DNA from: CAYOHY01 sp964403885
Lineage (GTDB): Bacteria > Actinomycetota > Coriobacteriia > Anaerosomatales > PHET01
NCBI GenBank assembly: GCA_964403885.1
Contig: CAYOHY010000011.1
Span: forward strand, 1 to 48,837
Length of the DNA: 48,837 bases
Reading direction: 5' to 3'
This document shows positions 25,704-33,951 of the stretch, one piece after another (within the stretch, counting starts at the first letter, position 1; the number at the start of each line of letters is the position of its first letter). Under the pieces are notes generated by a model. That model had not been told where the DNA came from and did not search any database. It worked only from the letters and a program-made list of their open reading frames with translations. A program made the translations under genes and the position numbers.

Positions 25704-28508
25704 ATGGCACTGACGTTGGTAGTTGGACGTGCGAACGCCGGAAAGAGCGGCGTGTTGCACCGGAAACTCGAACGGGCGGCCCGGACAGGGCGGCCCGTTC
25801 TTCTGTTGCCCGCAAGGCCAGAGGTGGCTCGTGCCGAGGAGGAGTTTGCCGGCAAGGGCGTCTTGGGCGTGTATGTCGGGACCTTCGATGATTGGATCCG
25901 GCGTGTGTGGGCCATCTACGGGGACGGAAGGCGCCCCGTCACGGCCTCACAGCGCCTGGTATTCGCCTCGGAGGCCATCGGAGGTGATGGTGCCGACTCT
26001 CTCGGGCCAAGCGGTCAGACTGCGGGCTTCGCTCGTTTGGTTGCGGATGTAGCGCGACGAACGCCCCGCCCGGTCGATGCATCTACTGCCACGGCCCGAT
26101 CGCTGGGGCGCGTCGTCCAGAGATACCTGAACATACTGGCAGATAATGGATATATTGAGTCCTACCAGATGTGTGAGGCACTGTCTGGGATCTTGCCGGT
26201 CGATATCGGCCCCGTCTGTGTCAACAGGTTCACCGACTTTGCCCCATGGCAGCTCGATCTGCTTGTCGAGCTTTCATCGCGACATGACGTCACCGTCGCG
26301 CTGACCTGGGAGGATGGCCTGCCGGCCACCGAGGCGTTGACGCCGGTCGTTCAGCGACTGTCCGCCGTCCCCGGATGCAGCGTTGAGATCGTGTCGGGAG
26401 GATCGTGGACAGCGCCCGCCCTCGATCGTATCGTCGGCGGGCTGTATGGTGCCGAGACCGCGATCGACCCGGCAGATACGCTCGAGTTTGCGCTGGCGAC
26501 AGGCGCGGAGGCCGAGGCGACGCTCGCAGCTGAGATCGTCGCCAAGGCGATCGCTTCGGGCGTGCGGCCGGGTGACATCGCTGTCACGTTCCGGGACGTG
26601 GCTTCAAGGGCCAATCTTCTCTCCACGGCATTCGCCAGCAGGGGAGTGCCGGCTGAGCTGGACATAAGCACCACTCTTGGCCAGACGTCTCTGGGCGCGG
26701 CACTCCTGGCACTGTTGTCAGCCGTTGGGGGCGACCCGGCCTTCGCGCGCGAACAGTTGCTCGCCTACGTACTCGGGCCCTACAGCGGCGTAAGCCCCGA
26801 GGACGCCTCTGAAGCGGATAGGCGCTGGAGACGCCGTCGGATGAGCGGACCCGAGTTGATCTCGGACGCACTCCGTTCCATGCCGAGCGCGGCCTGCGCG
26901 ATCGGGTGTGCCCGTGATCTGTGGCGCCGCCCGCTTGAGCAGGACGCCAGCAGGAAATGGAAAGAATTGCTAGGTGAGCTGCTGGCTTCGGCGTCAGCGC
27001 GCCGCGGTTTGGGTGGGTTGGCGGGTCACTTGGACGCTGCGGCGCATCGAGCCGCTCTCGGGGTCATTGGCGAGCTGGCTGACCTGCCCGAAGGGTGTCG
27101 GCCGGGAGCAAGCGAGGTCATCGCTGCGCTGCGAGATGCCAGGGTCTCGCTTGCACGTCCTGAGCGTCCGGACGCCGTGACGGTGACCGAGGTGCACAGA
27201 TTGCGTGCGCGCCGATTCGACATGGTCGTCGTTGGGGGATTGACCGCCAGTGAGTTCTCCTCGGAACGAAGGGAGCCGCTCGCGGCATCCCTGCTCACCG
27301 AGATGGGACAGCCAAGCGGATCGGACGAACGTCTCTCCGAGCGCATGCTCTTCTACACGGTCGTCTCCCGTGCTCGTCGCAAGCTTGTCTTGCTGAGGCA
27401 AGACGCAAAGGAGAACGGCGACGCCGTGCGGCCATCGGTGTTCTGGGAGGAGGTCTTCGACCTGCTCCAAGGGGTGGACGACGGGTCGGGTGAGACATCG
27501 GGGCCGGTGATCCATCGCGCGGCCAGCGCCGACGTGGCTCGGACGGCTCCCAGCTTCACACCGGGGCGCGTCGAGGAGCGCGTACGCGCCCGGTCGGCCT
27601 CTGTCAGCATGCGTGGTCGCGGGGAGCTCCACGATCCGGCTGCGCTGGCGGCCATGTCGGAACGTGACGAGTTCAGCGTCTCTGAGCTTGAGGCGTACCT
27701 GAAGTGTCCGTATCGGTGGTTCTTTGAGCGCGTGGTCCGGCCCAAGACGCTCGACCGTGAGGTCGACGCCCTTGAGCGCGGGAGTCGCGCGCACGAGATA
27801 CTGGCGCGGTTCTACGGCGCCTGGAGAGAGGCCGGTCACACGCGAGTGACGCCGGAGGGTCTGGGCGAGGCACTTCGCCTGCTCGATGAGGTCGCTGAAG
27901 CCGTGCACCAAGAGGCGCACGTCACGGCGATCGGGCTCGCCGAGGAGCTCTCGGTGGCGCGCGCAACCGAATGGGCGCGTCGGATCGTCGAAGATGACGC
28001 CGTCTTCCTCGAGGGCTACGCGCCCTTCGCGCACGAGCTCAGGTTCGGACGCCGTCACGACAAGCCCGTCGAGTTCGCCGGCGTGGCATTTCGCGGCGCG
28101 ATCGACCGGGTCGAACGAGGACCGGCGGGCGTCTTGGTCATCGACTACAAGTCTTCTGAAGCCAAGGGACGAGGGTCCTTCGTCGGCAGCGGACTGCTGC
28201 AGGCCACCGTGTACGCGGCCATCGCAGGCGACATCACGGGCCTTCCGGTGGTGGGCGGGGTCTATCGGTCCATGTCAACCCTCAAGACACGGGGCTTCTA
28301 TCGCGACGGCGCGCTGGAGCTGGGCTCTCGGGGGAGCACCAAGGATGCGGTGGACGGACAGGCCTTCGAGGATGAGCTGAAGCGAGCGGCGGAGGCGGTG
28401 CAGGCCGCGGTCCAGGGTATTCGGTCGGGACACATCAGCCCCTGCCCGGCAAAGCCTGAGTACTGCAAGTCGTGCGTCGCGCGTGCTGTGTGCGGGGGGG
28501 TGCTGTAG
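25704..28508 (+). CDS. addB: AddB-like helicase-nuclease subunit
   Basis: A 934-residue protein of the AddB/RexB type. The N-terminal P-loop is VVGRANAGKSG (residues about 6-16). A degenerate UvrD-like core ends near the motif LFYTVVSRARRKLVLLRQ. The C-terminal PD-(D/E)XK nuclease (about 655-934) shows RGAIDRVE, VLVIDYKSS and LLQATVYAAIA. It has four cysteines in the iron-sulfur staple pattern: one in YLKCPYRWF and three in YCKSCVARAVC. With AddA it would resect double-strand breaks and, in related systems, respond to Chi. The ATG follows AGGGAGGG, and addA starts on the last base of its stop codon. Confidence 0.88.
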   Translation: MALTLVVGRANAGKSGVLHRKLERAARTGRPVLLLPARPEVARAEEEFAGKGVLGVYVGTFDDWIRRVWAIYGDGRRPVTASQRLVFASEAIGGDGADSLGPSGQTAGFARLVADVARRTPRPVDASTATARSLGRVVQRYLNILADNGYIESYQMCEALSGILPVDIGPVCVNRFTDFAPWQLDLLVELSSRHDVTVALTWEDGLPATEALTPVVQRLSAVPGCSVEIVSGGSWTAPALDRIVGGLYGAETAIDPADTLEFALATGAEAEATLAAEIVAKAIASGVRPGDIAVTFRDVASRANLLSTAFASRGVPAELDISTTLGQTSLGAALLALLSAVGGDPAFAREQLLAYVLGPYSGVSPEDASEADRRWRRRRMSGPELISDALRSMPSAACAIGCARDLWRRPLEQDASRKWKELLGELLASASARRGLGGLAGHLDAAAHRAALGVIGELADLPEGCRPGASEVIAALRDARVSLARPERPDAVTVTEVHRLRARRFDMVVVGGLTASEFSSERREPLAASLLTEMGQPSGSDERLSERMLFYTVVSRARRKLVLLRQDAKENGDAVRPSVFWEEVFDLLQGVDDGSGETSGPVIHRAASADVARTAPSFTPGRVEERVRARSASVSMRGRGELHDPAALAAMSERDEFSVSELEAYLKCPYRWFFERVVRPKTLDREVDALERGSRAHEILARFYGAWREAGHTRVTPEGLGEALRLLDEVAEAVHQEAHVTAIGLAEELSVARATEWARRIVEDDAVFLEGYAPFAHELRFGRRHDKPVEFAGVAFRGAIDRVERGPAGVLVIDYKSSEAKGRGSFVGSGLLQATVYAAIAGDITGLPVVGGVYRSMSTLKTRGFYRDGALELGSRGSTKDAVDGQAFEDELKRAAEAVQAAVQGIRSGHISPCPAKPEYCKSCVARAVCGGVL

Positions 28509-31500
28509 TGGGCTTCGACCTGAACGACGAGCAGAAGGCTGCGGTGGAGGCGTTGCGCGGAGGCGTGTTGATCTCCGCGGGAGCCGGATCGGGCAAGACG
28601 CGCACACTCACCGAACGTTTCGTGCACGCATTGGGAGCGGTTCCTTCGGAGCAGTGGGAGCCGGCCTCGGTGGAAGACATGTTGGCCATCACGTTCACCG
28701 ACAAGGCGGCAGGCGAGCTCGCCGAGCGCGTTCGCTCCGCCCTCAAGGGCACGGGGCGCATCGAGGAGGCGCGGTCGGTCGACGCGGCGTGGATCGGCAC
28801 GATTCACGGACTGTGCGCGCGGATACTGCGACGTCACGCGATAGAAGCGGGGCTCGATCCCGCCTTCGCTGTGGCGGACACGGTAGAGGGCGCCAGGCTG
28901 CAGGAGCAGGCGTTCGAGGGTGCGGCACGCGAGTCGATCGAGGCAGGTGGGGGGCCACTGTTCGCCGAGTACGGCTTCGACGTGGTGTTCGACGCGACGA
29001 CCACGCTGGCCCGCAAGCTGGCGGTTCGCGGGCTTGACGCCTCCGCGCTCAGCCCCGAGACCTCGCCGCGTCCTACGGAGATCAAGACCAACGCGGTCAT
29101 CTTGCTCCATGAGGCAGGAGAGGACATCGCCAACTGTGGTGACACAGGGGCGTCGGCGTCGAAGTGTGTCGCCGCATGCAGGGATGGCGTCACGTTGCTG
29201 CGTGAGCTGGACGCAAGCGAGCTGACCGACGACGAGCTCGCCTACGAGTTGTGGGTCGCGCTCAGGGATTGGAGTCCTGGCCGTCGCGCCAAAGCGTATG
29301 GCGACGCGCACGACCGCCTCAAGGAGGGTCATGCCGAGCTGGTCGCGCTTGCCGCCTCGGCCGCCAGTGGGCAGTTCGCGCGGACGCTGCAGGCCTTGGT
29401 CGCACGCTACGTGACCCTCTATCAGGCGGCGAAGCGTGCTCGGGGCCTTCTCGACTTCGAGGACCTGCAGGTGGAGACGTTGCGGCTCTTCCGCGCGCGA
29501 CCGGATGTCGCTGAGCGGTACCGGAAGCTCTTCCGGTTGGTCATGGTCGACGAGTTCCAAGACACCGATGAGCTTCAGCTGAGCATCGTCAACGAAGTGG
29601 CCGGGACCAACCTGTGCACGGTGGGCGATGAGCAGCAGTCGATCTACCGCTTCCGCGGGGCAGATGTCGGGGTGTTTCGCAGGCACAACAAGGACATGGC
29701 CTTGCGAGGCGCCCGCGCGTATCAACTCGCGACGAACTATCGGTCCAACGGATCCATAATCGAGTTCGTGAACCGGGTGTTCTCGGATGAGTGCTTCTTT
29801 GGCGATCGGCTGCTTGCATTGCGCCACGGTCGCACCGAGCCGGAGCCGGGCGTTGTCGGCCCCGATGAGCCGCGCGTGTGGCTCACGTGCTACGACTCCG
29901 CAAAGCAAGGTGACAGCAAACCTTCGGTGGAGACGATTCGCCGAGCGGAGGCGCAAGAGATCGCGGAGCGGTTCCGCGTCTTGCGAGACGAGCACGGCAT
30001 GAGTCCGGGTGGGATGGTGGTCTTGCTCAGGGCCTACAGTTCGGCCCACATCTACGCGGATGCTCTCATGGCGCAAGGATTCGAGACGTCCATCGTGGGT
30101 GGAAGTCGATTCTTCGAGCTGACCGAGATCTCGACGATGCGTGCCCTCCTGAGGGCCATCGCCAACCCCGAGGACGAGGAAGCGCTCGCCTTGGTGATGG
30201 CGTCGCAGCTGGGTCGTTTCAGTGATGACGCACTGTGGCGGGTCAGAGACCTTGGCGCACAAGACGGAGGACCCACCGGGATGTGGGCGGCGTTGGGCCG
30301 GCCGGAGTCATTCACGCACGCAGCCGACGCCGAGTCGGCGCGCGGGCTGGTGGATGTGATCGAGCGCGCGCGTGCCAGGGTGGGGGAGATGCCGCTGTCG
30401 CACGTGTTGCTGCGCGCGGTGGAGGAGGCATCATACGACCTCGTGCTGCTCTCGCAGGGCGCTCACGGTCGTCAGGCCTACGCCAACGTCTTGAAGCTCG
30501 CGAGGATGGCCGACGCGTTCGAGAGCTCTGGCGGCGTGGGCGCCGCTGCGTTCACGGCGTACCTCGACGCCAAGGAGGGCTACGCAGACCACACGGCGCC
30601 GATGACGCTCGTCGACGAAGGCGGCAGCGCGGTGCGGCTCATGAGTATCCACAGCTCCAAGGGGCTCGAGTTTCCGGTGGTGGCGGTCCCGGACCTCGGA
30701 GCCGGCCGCCGAGCAGAAGGCTCGCCCCTGAGGGTCCGCATGTCCGATGACGCCGTGGAGTTCGCCCTCAAGCTACCCGCGGGTTGGTCCAAAGACAGTG
30801 CTTCGAGGATGTCATCGCTGTTCGCGGAGCTTGACCGCATCGAGCGCGACGAGGAGGACGCGGAGCGTAAGCGCCTCTTCTACGTGGCCTGTACCCGCGC
30901 ACAGGAGGTTCTCGTGCTCACCGGCGCTCATCCGTCGGACAAGGAGCCGGAGCCGGAGTCGGGAAGCGTGATGGCGTGGATGCTGTGCGCCTTGGGCGCC
31001 GATGCCCACGCTGAGCGCACTGCGCTGGGCGATGGCTGGCTGTGCTCAAGGATGGTGCAACCGGTTGCTCCGGAGGCGCCCGCTTGTGCCGACGGAGACG
31101 GGTCGACGATCCGCTGGCACTGGACCGCGACAGAATTGAGCCACTCGAACGAACAGACCGTTCCCGCGCGCCTGTCCTACAGCCACTTCGACCTGTTCAA
31201 GCGTTGCCCCATGAGCTTCTGGGCCCGGCACGTGCTGCGAGTCGGCGACCTGAGGCAACCCTCGGCCGAGGGCGCCACGGGATTCGGCTCCGTGGTGCAT
31301 GCGATCCTCGAGACCGCGAGCGGATCGGAGATGCCGGCCCAGGAGCACGTCGAGGCCATCACGAAGTCCGCAGGGTTGGACGCACGCGGTATCGAGAAGG
31401 CGATGCGGGCCGCACGGGCCTTCCTCGGCTCACCGCTCGCGTCACGGTTGGCAAGCTGCCAGGTCGTGCGCAAGGAGTGGCCGTTTGCGATCGCGATGGA

Positions 31501-31924
31501 CGATGCCGCAGGGTCGTGGTTGCTTGCCGGCGCGATCGACGCCTACGGCACGAGCGAGGGCGTCGGCCTGATCGTCGACTACAAGACCGGTTCATCGGGC
31601 AGCCCGGAGGAGCTTCTGGACCGTTATCGGTTGCAGGCGTCGGTCTATGCGCTGGTGGCACTGCGCGACGGCTGCACGCGCGTCGAGGTGGTGTTCACGA
31701 GGCCGGAGGTGATCGGGCCGGACGGGGCGCCTCAGGAGGTCACGTACTCATTCACCGCGGCCGACGCAGCGAACCTCGAAGCTGAGATGTGTGCGTTGCA
31801 CGAGCGCATGGCGGCGGACGAGTTCGCTCCACTGGCGCAGTGGGATGAGTTCACCTGCCGAGGGTGCGCGATCGCCGGGACGGTGTGCCCGCTGCCGGTG
31901 CCCAGTGCGCCGAAGCGCTGCTAG
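28508..31924 (+). CDS. addA: AddA-like UvrD-family helicase-nuclease
   Basis: An 1138-residue superfamily 1A helicase with a nuclease tail. Helicase motifs: Walker A LISAGAGSGKT (about 21-31), FTDKAAGEL, Walker B MVDEFQDTDE (about 346), VGDEQQSIYRFRGADV, LATNYRSNGSII, MSIHSSKGLEFPVVAVPDL and FYVACTRAQEVLVL. The nuclease domain (about 880-1138) shows SYSHFDLFKRCPMSFW, GFGSVVHAILE, AIDAY, GLIVDYKTG and YRLQASVYAL. Three more cysteines near the end (FTCRGCAIAGTVC) with that in KRCPMSFW give a possible second Fe-S staple, unlike Bacillus AddA. The GTG at 28508 overlaps the addB stop by one base. The end overlaps rlmN convergently by four bases. Confidence 0.92.
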   Translation: MGFDLNDEQKAAVEALRGGVLISAGAGSGKTRTLTERFVHALGAVPSEQWEPASVEDMLAITFTDKAAGELAERVRSALKGTGRIEEARSVDAAWIGTIHGLCARILRRHAIEAGLDPAFAVADTVEGARLQEQAFEGAARESIEAGGGPLFAEYGFDVVFDATTTLARKLAVRGLDASALSPETSPRPTEIKTNAVILLHEAGEDIANCGDTGASASKCVAACRDGVTLLRELDASELTDDELAYELWVALRDWSPGRRAKAYGDAHDRLKEGHAELVALAASAASGQFARTLQALVARYVTLYQAAKRARGLLDFEDLQVETLRLFRARPDVAERYRKLFRLVMVDEFQDTDELQLSIVNEVAGTNLCTVGDEQQSIYRFRGADVGVFRRHNKDMALRGARAYQLATNYRSNGSIIEFVNRVFSDECFFGDRLLALRHGRTEPEPGVVGPDEPRVWLTCYDSAKQGDSKPSVETIRRAEAQEIAERFRVLRDEHGMSPGGMVVLLRAYSSAHIYADALMAQGFETSIVGGSRFFELTEISTMRALLRAIANPEDEEALALVMASQLGRFSDDALWRVRDLGAQDGGPTGMWAALGRPESFTHAADAESARGLVDVIERARARVGEMPLSHVLLRAVEEASYDLVLLSQGAHGRQAYANVLKLARMADAFESSGGVGAAAFTAYLDAKEGYADHTAPMTLVDEGGSAVRLMSIHSSKGLEFPVVAVPDLGAGRRAEGSPLRVRMSDDAVEFALKLPAGWSKDSASRMSSLFAELDRIERDEEDAERKRLFYVACTRAQEVLVLTGAHPSDKEPEPESGSVMAWMLCALGADAHAERTALGDGWLCSRMVQPVAPEAPACADGDGSTIRWHWTATELSHSNEQTVPARLSYSHFDLFKRCPMSFWARHVLRVGDLRQPSAEGATGFGSVVHAILETASGSEMPAQEHVEAITKSAGLDARGIEKAMRAARAFLGSPLASRLASCQVVRKEWPFAIAMDDAAGSWLLAGAIDAYGTSEGVGLIVDYKTGSSGSPEELLDRYRLQASVYALVALRDGCTRVEVVFTRPEVIGPDGAPQEVTYSFTAADAANLEAEMCALHERMAADEFAPLAQWDEFTCRGCAIAGTVCPLPVPSAPKRC

Positions 31925-33140
31925 CGCGTCTCGGTCTCGGTTCGCTGCTTGAGCTGGCCACACGCTGCATCGATGTCGGCGCCGCGTTCCGCTCGGACGC
32001 TGGCCTCGATGCCGGCGTCGGTCAGTCGGCGCTCGAACTCGGTGACCCGCTCGGCGGCGGTGCGGTCGTACGCGACGCCGTTGACGGGGTTGGCCGGGAT
32101 GAGGTTCACGTGGCAGAGCATCCCTCGGCAGAACCCGGTGAGCGCGGCCAGCTCGTCGTCAGTGTCGTTGACGCCGGCGATGAGCGCGTACTCGAGGGAC
32201 GGGCGGCGGTGGGTGCGTTCGGCATAGTCGACCAGCGCGTCACGCAGCTCGGCGATGGGCATGCCTTTGACCCCCGGCATGAGCCGGTCGCGGGTGGCCT
32301 GCACGGCCGAGTGCAGCGAGACGGCGAGAGTGAACTGCTCGGGCTCCTCGGTGAAGCGGCGAATGGCGGGGATGAGGCCGCAGGTCGAGACGGTAAGGTG
32401 GCGCGCCCCGATGCCCATACCGTCCGCCGAGTTCATCAGCCGCAGGGCCCCCAGCGAGGCATCGTAGTTCGCGAAGGGCTCGCCCTGGCCCATGGCCACG
32501 GCATTGGTGACGCGCACGCCGAAGTCATCGGCGACGACGCGCACCTGGTCGACCATCTCACCGGGCCCCAAGNNNNNNNNNNNNNNNNNNNNNNNNNNNN
32601 NNNNNNNNNNNNNNNNNNNNNNNNNNNNNNNNNNNNNNNNNNNNNNNNNNNNNNNNNNNNNNNNNNNNNNNNGCCGAAGTCATCGGCGACGACGCGCACC
32701 TGGTCGACCATCTCACCGGGCCCCAAGTTGCGCGTGAAGCCGGCTGATCCGGTCGCGCAGAACGAGCAGCCCATCGCACATCCCGCCTGCGTGGAGAAGC
32801 AGACGGTGAGCCGGTCGCCTGCGGGCAGCCCCACGGTCTCCACGGTCGAGCCGTCGGCGAGGCCCACGAGGTACTTGCGCGTCCCGTCGTTCGACACCTG
32901 TCGTTCGAGCACGCGGGGAGAGGGGAGCGCCAGCCGATCGGCGAGTGTCGCTCGCAGACCGGCTGGCAGATCCGTCATCTCGTCGTACGAGCGGACGCCC
33001 CGGCCATAGACCCACTTCACGAGCTGTGAGGCTCGAAACCGGGGCTGGCCGAGGTCGGCGACAAGGCCCGCGATGCCTGCGGCGTCGAGTGCCTTGATCC
33101 CGACGGCGTCGGGGATGCGCGTGGTCCGCTCGGAGGTCAT
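31921..33140 (-). CDS. rlmN: 23S rRNA (adenine-C2)-methyltransferase RlmN, split by assembly gap
   Basis: A radical-SAM enzyme that methylates A2503 of 23S rRNA and A37 of some tRNAs. The upstream part (33140 to 32673) holds ASQLVKWVYGRGVRSYDEMTDLP and the Fe-S motif CAMGCSFC. The downstream part (32572 to 31921) holds RVTNAVAMGQGEP, FTLAVSLHSA and the catalytic-cysteine region ERGADIDAACGQL. Between them are 100 N plus a 55-base repeat. Removing the Ns and one copy of the repeat leaves 1065 bases, an exact 355 codons, and joins conserved blocks in frame, so the gene is probably intact with 354 residues. Start ATG lies eight bases after the rubrerythrin stop. Confidence 0.93.
32518..32572. 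repeat. 55-base direct repeat, copy 1 (left of N gap)
   Basis: The 55 bases ending at the first N are identical to the 55 bases starting after the last N (32673-32727). This is most simply an unmerged overlap between two contig ends. Confidence 0.95.
32573..32672. other. Assembly gap of exactly 100 N
   Basis: Exactly 100 ambiguous bases, the conventional placeholder for a gap of unknown size. The identical 55-base flanks imply that no sequence is missing. Confidence 0.98.
32673..32727. repeat. 55-base direct repeat, copy 2 (right of N gap)
   Basis: Identical to 32518-32572; one of the two copies should be removed when the contigs are merged. Confidence 0.95.
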
Positions 33141-33147
33141 CAGGGTG

Positions 33148-33657
33148 CTACTCGGCCAGCTCTTCGGCGGCCGCGCGGTAGTCCTCGCGGTGCTCGCCCT
33201 CGAAGCGGCCCAGGCTGCGGAAGTAGTAGGCGATGTCGGCGAAGCCCTCGGCCTCGGCGATCTCGGCGAACCCGGGGTACATCTCGGTGGCCTCGTTGTC
33301 CTCACCGGCTGCGGCCGCCGCGAGGTTGGTCGCGGTGGAGGTTGCGCCCGCGATATAGGCGAGGTGGCCCAGCGCGTGAGCGGTCTCCTCGGCGGCGGCG
33401 CGGTCGAACGCCTTGAGCGCGCTCTCGGGGGCACCCTCGAGCTCGGCGATGCGACGCCACAGCGTGTAGCGGCGATTGGCCTGCGACTCGCCCGCGAAGG
33501 CGGCCTTCAGGTTCTCAAGGGTCTTGCTGCCGGTGAGGTCGCCGGGACCGTCGTACTCCTTGAACGCGGTCTTGGGGGCGCCGCACACCGGGCAGTGCTC
33601 AGGCGCGGGGCCAAGGTGGAAGTAGCCACACCCGGAACAGCGATACTTCTCGACCAT
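33148..33657 (-). CDS. Reverse-type rubrerythrin
   Basis: A 169-residue non-haem iron peroxidase. The rubredoxin domain is at the N-terminus (CSGCGYFHLGPAPEHCPVCG, Cys7/10/22/25) and the four-helix diiron domain follows, with GESQANRRYTLW, EETAHALGHLAY and EGEHREDYRAAAEEL supplying Glu/His ligands. Domain order is reversed relative to classical rubrerythrin, as in the reverse rubrerythrins of clostridia that reduce hydrogen peroxide and oxygen. The ATG is preceded by GGAGAACGAT. It supports an anaerobic lifestyle. It probably forms a unit with rlmN and is divergent from the cytochrome gene. Confidence 0.93.
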   Translation of the reverse strand: MVEKYRCSGCGYFHLGPAPEHCPVCGAPKTAFKEYDGPGDLTGSKTLENLKAAFAGESQANRRYTLWRRIAELEGAPESALKAFDRAAAEETAHALGHLAYIAGATSTATNLAAAAAGEDNEATEMYPGFAEIAEAEGFADIAYYFRSLGRFEGEHREDYRAAAEELAE

Positions 33658-33951
33658 ATCGTTCTCCTCTCACATGCGTACGTCTGCAGATAGTCCCTAC
33701 CCCTTCGGTCGCCAGGCGCGATACGAAGGACGCGTAGGACCGGGACGGAGCGCGAATCGGCTGACTCGGCGGGCTACATCATGACACCTGCCGACTCCCT
33801 CAGCTCCCTCATAAATGATACTACCACAGGAGCATTTAACGCTATACTCAAACATGCTGCCCAGCGCGACTGGTGTGCGTCGCGCCATGCGGGCAAGGGG
33901 TACGTACGGAGACGAGGCCGATGCCGGTCGGCCAGTGGTGAAGGAGCAGAC
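33658..33951. promoter_or_regulatory. Divergent promoter region of rubrerythrin and cytochrome genes
   Basis: This 294-base spacer has an AT-rich island at about 33810-33855 in otherwise GC-rich DNA. TATACT at 33843-33848 is a good plus-strand -10 candidate for the cytochrome gene, about 100 bases before its start. On the minus strand TAGTATCATTTAT in the same island could serve the rubrerythrin gene and has weak resemblance to a Fur/PerR-type site. No convincing -35 is seen on either strand. Confidence 0.4.

Noticed and set aside
28298..30262. 654-codon minus-strand ORF across the addB/addA junction
   Set aside because: Antisense shadow of addB and addA, with no recognisable domain and no ribosome site.
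31921..33140. rlmN as a frameshifted pseudogene
   Set aside because: The break coincides with a 100-N gap flanked by identical 55-mers, and merging them restores one full-length frame.
33810..33830. PerR/Fur box near the rubrerythrin gene
   Set aside because: Only about half of the consensus positions match, so it is mentioned as weak resemblance and not called as a site.
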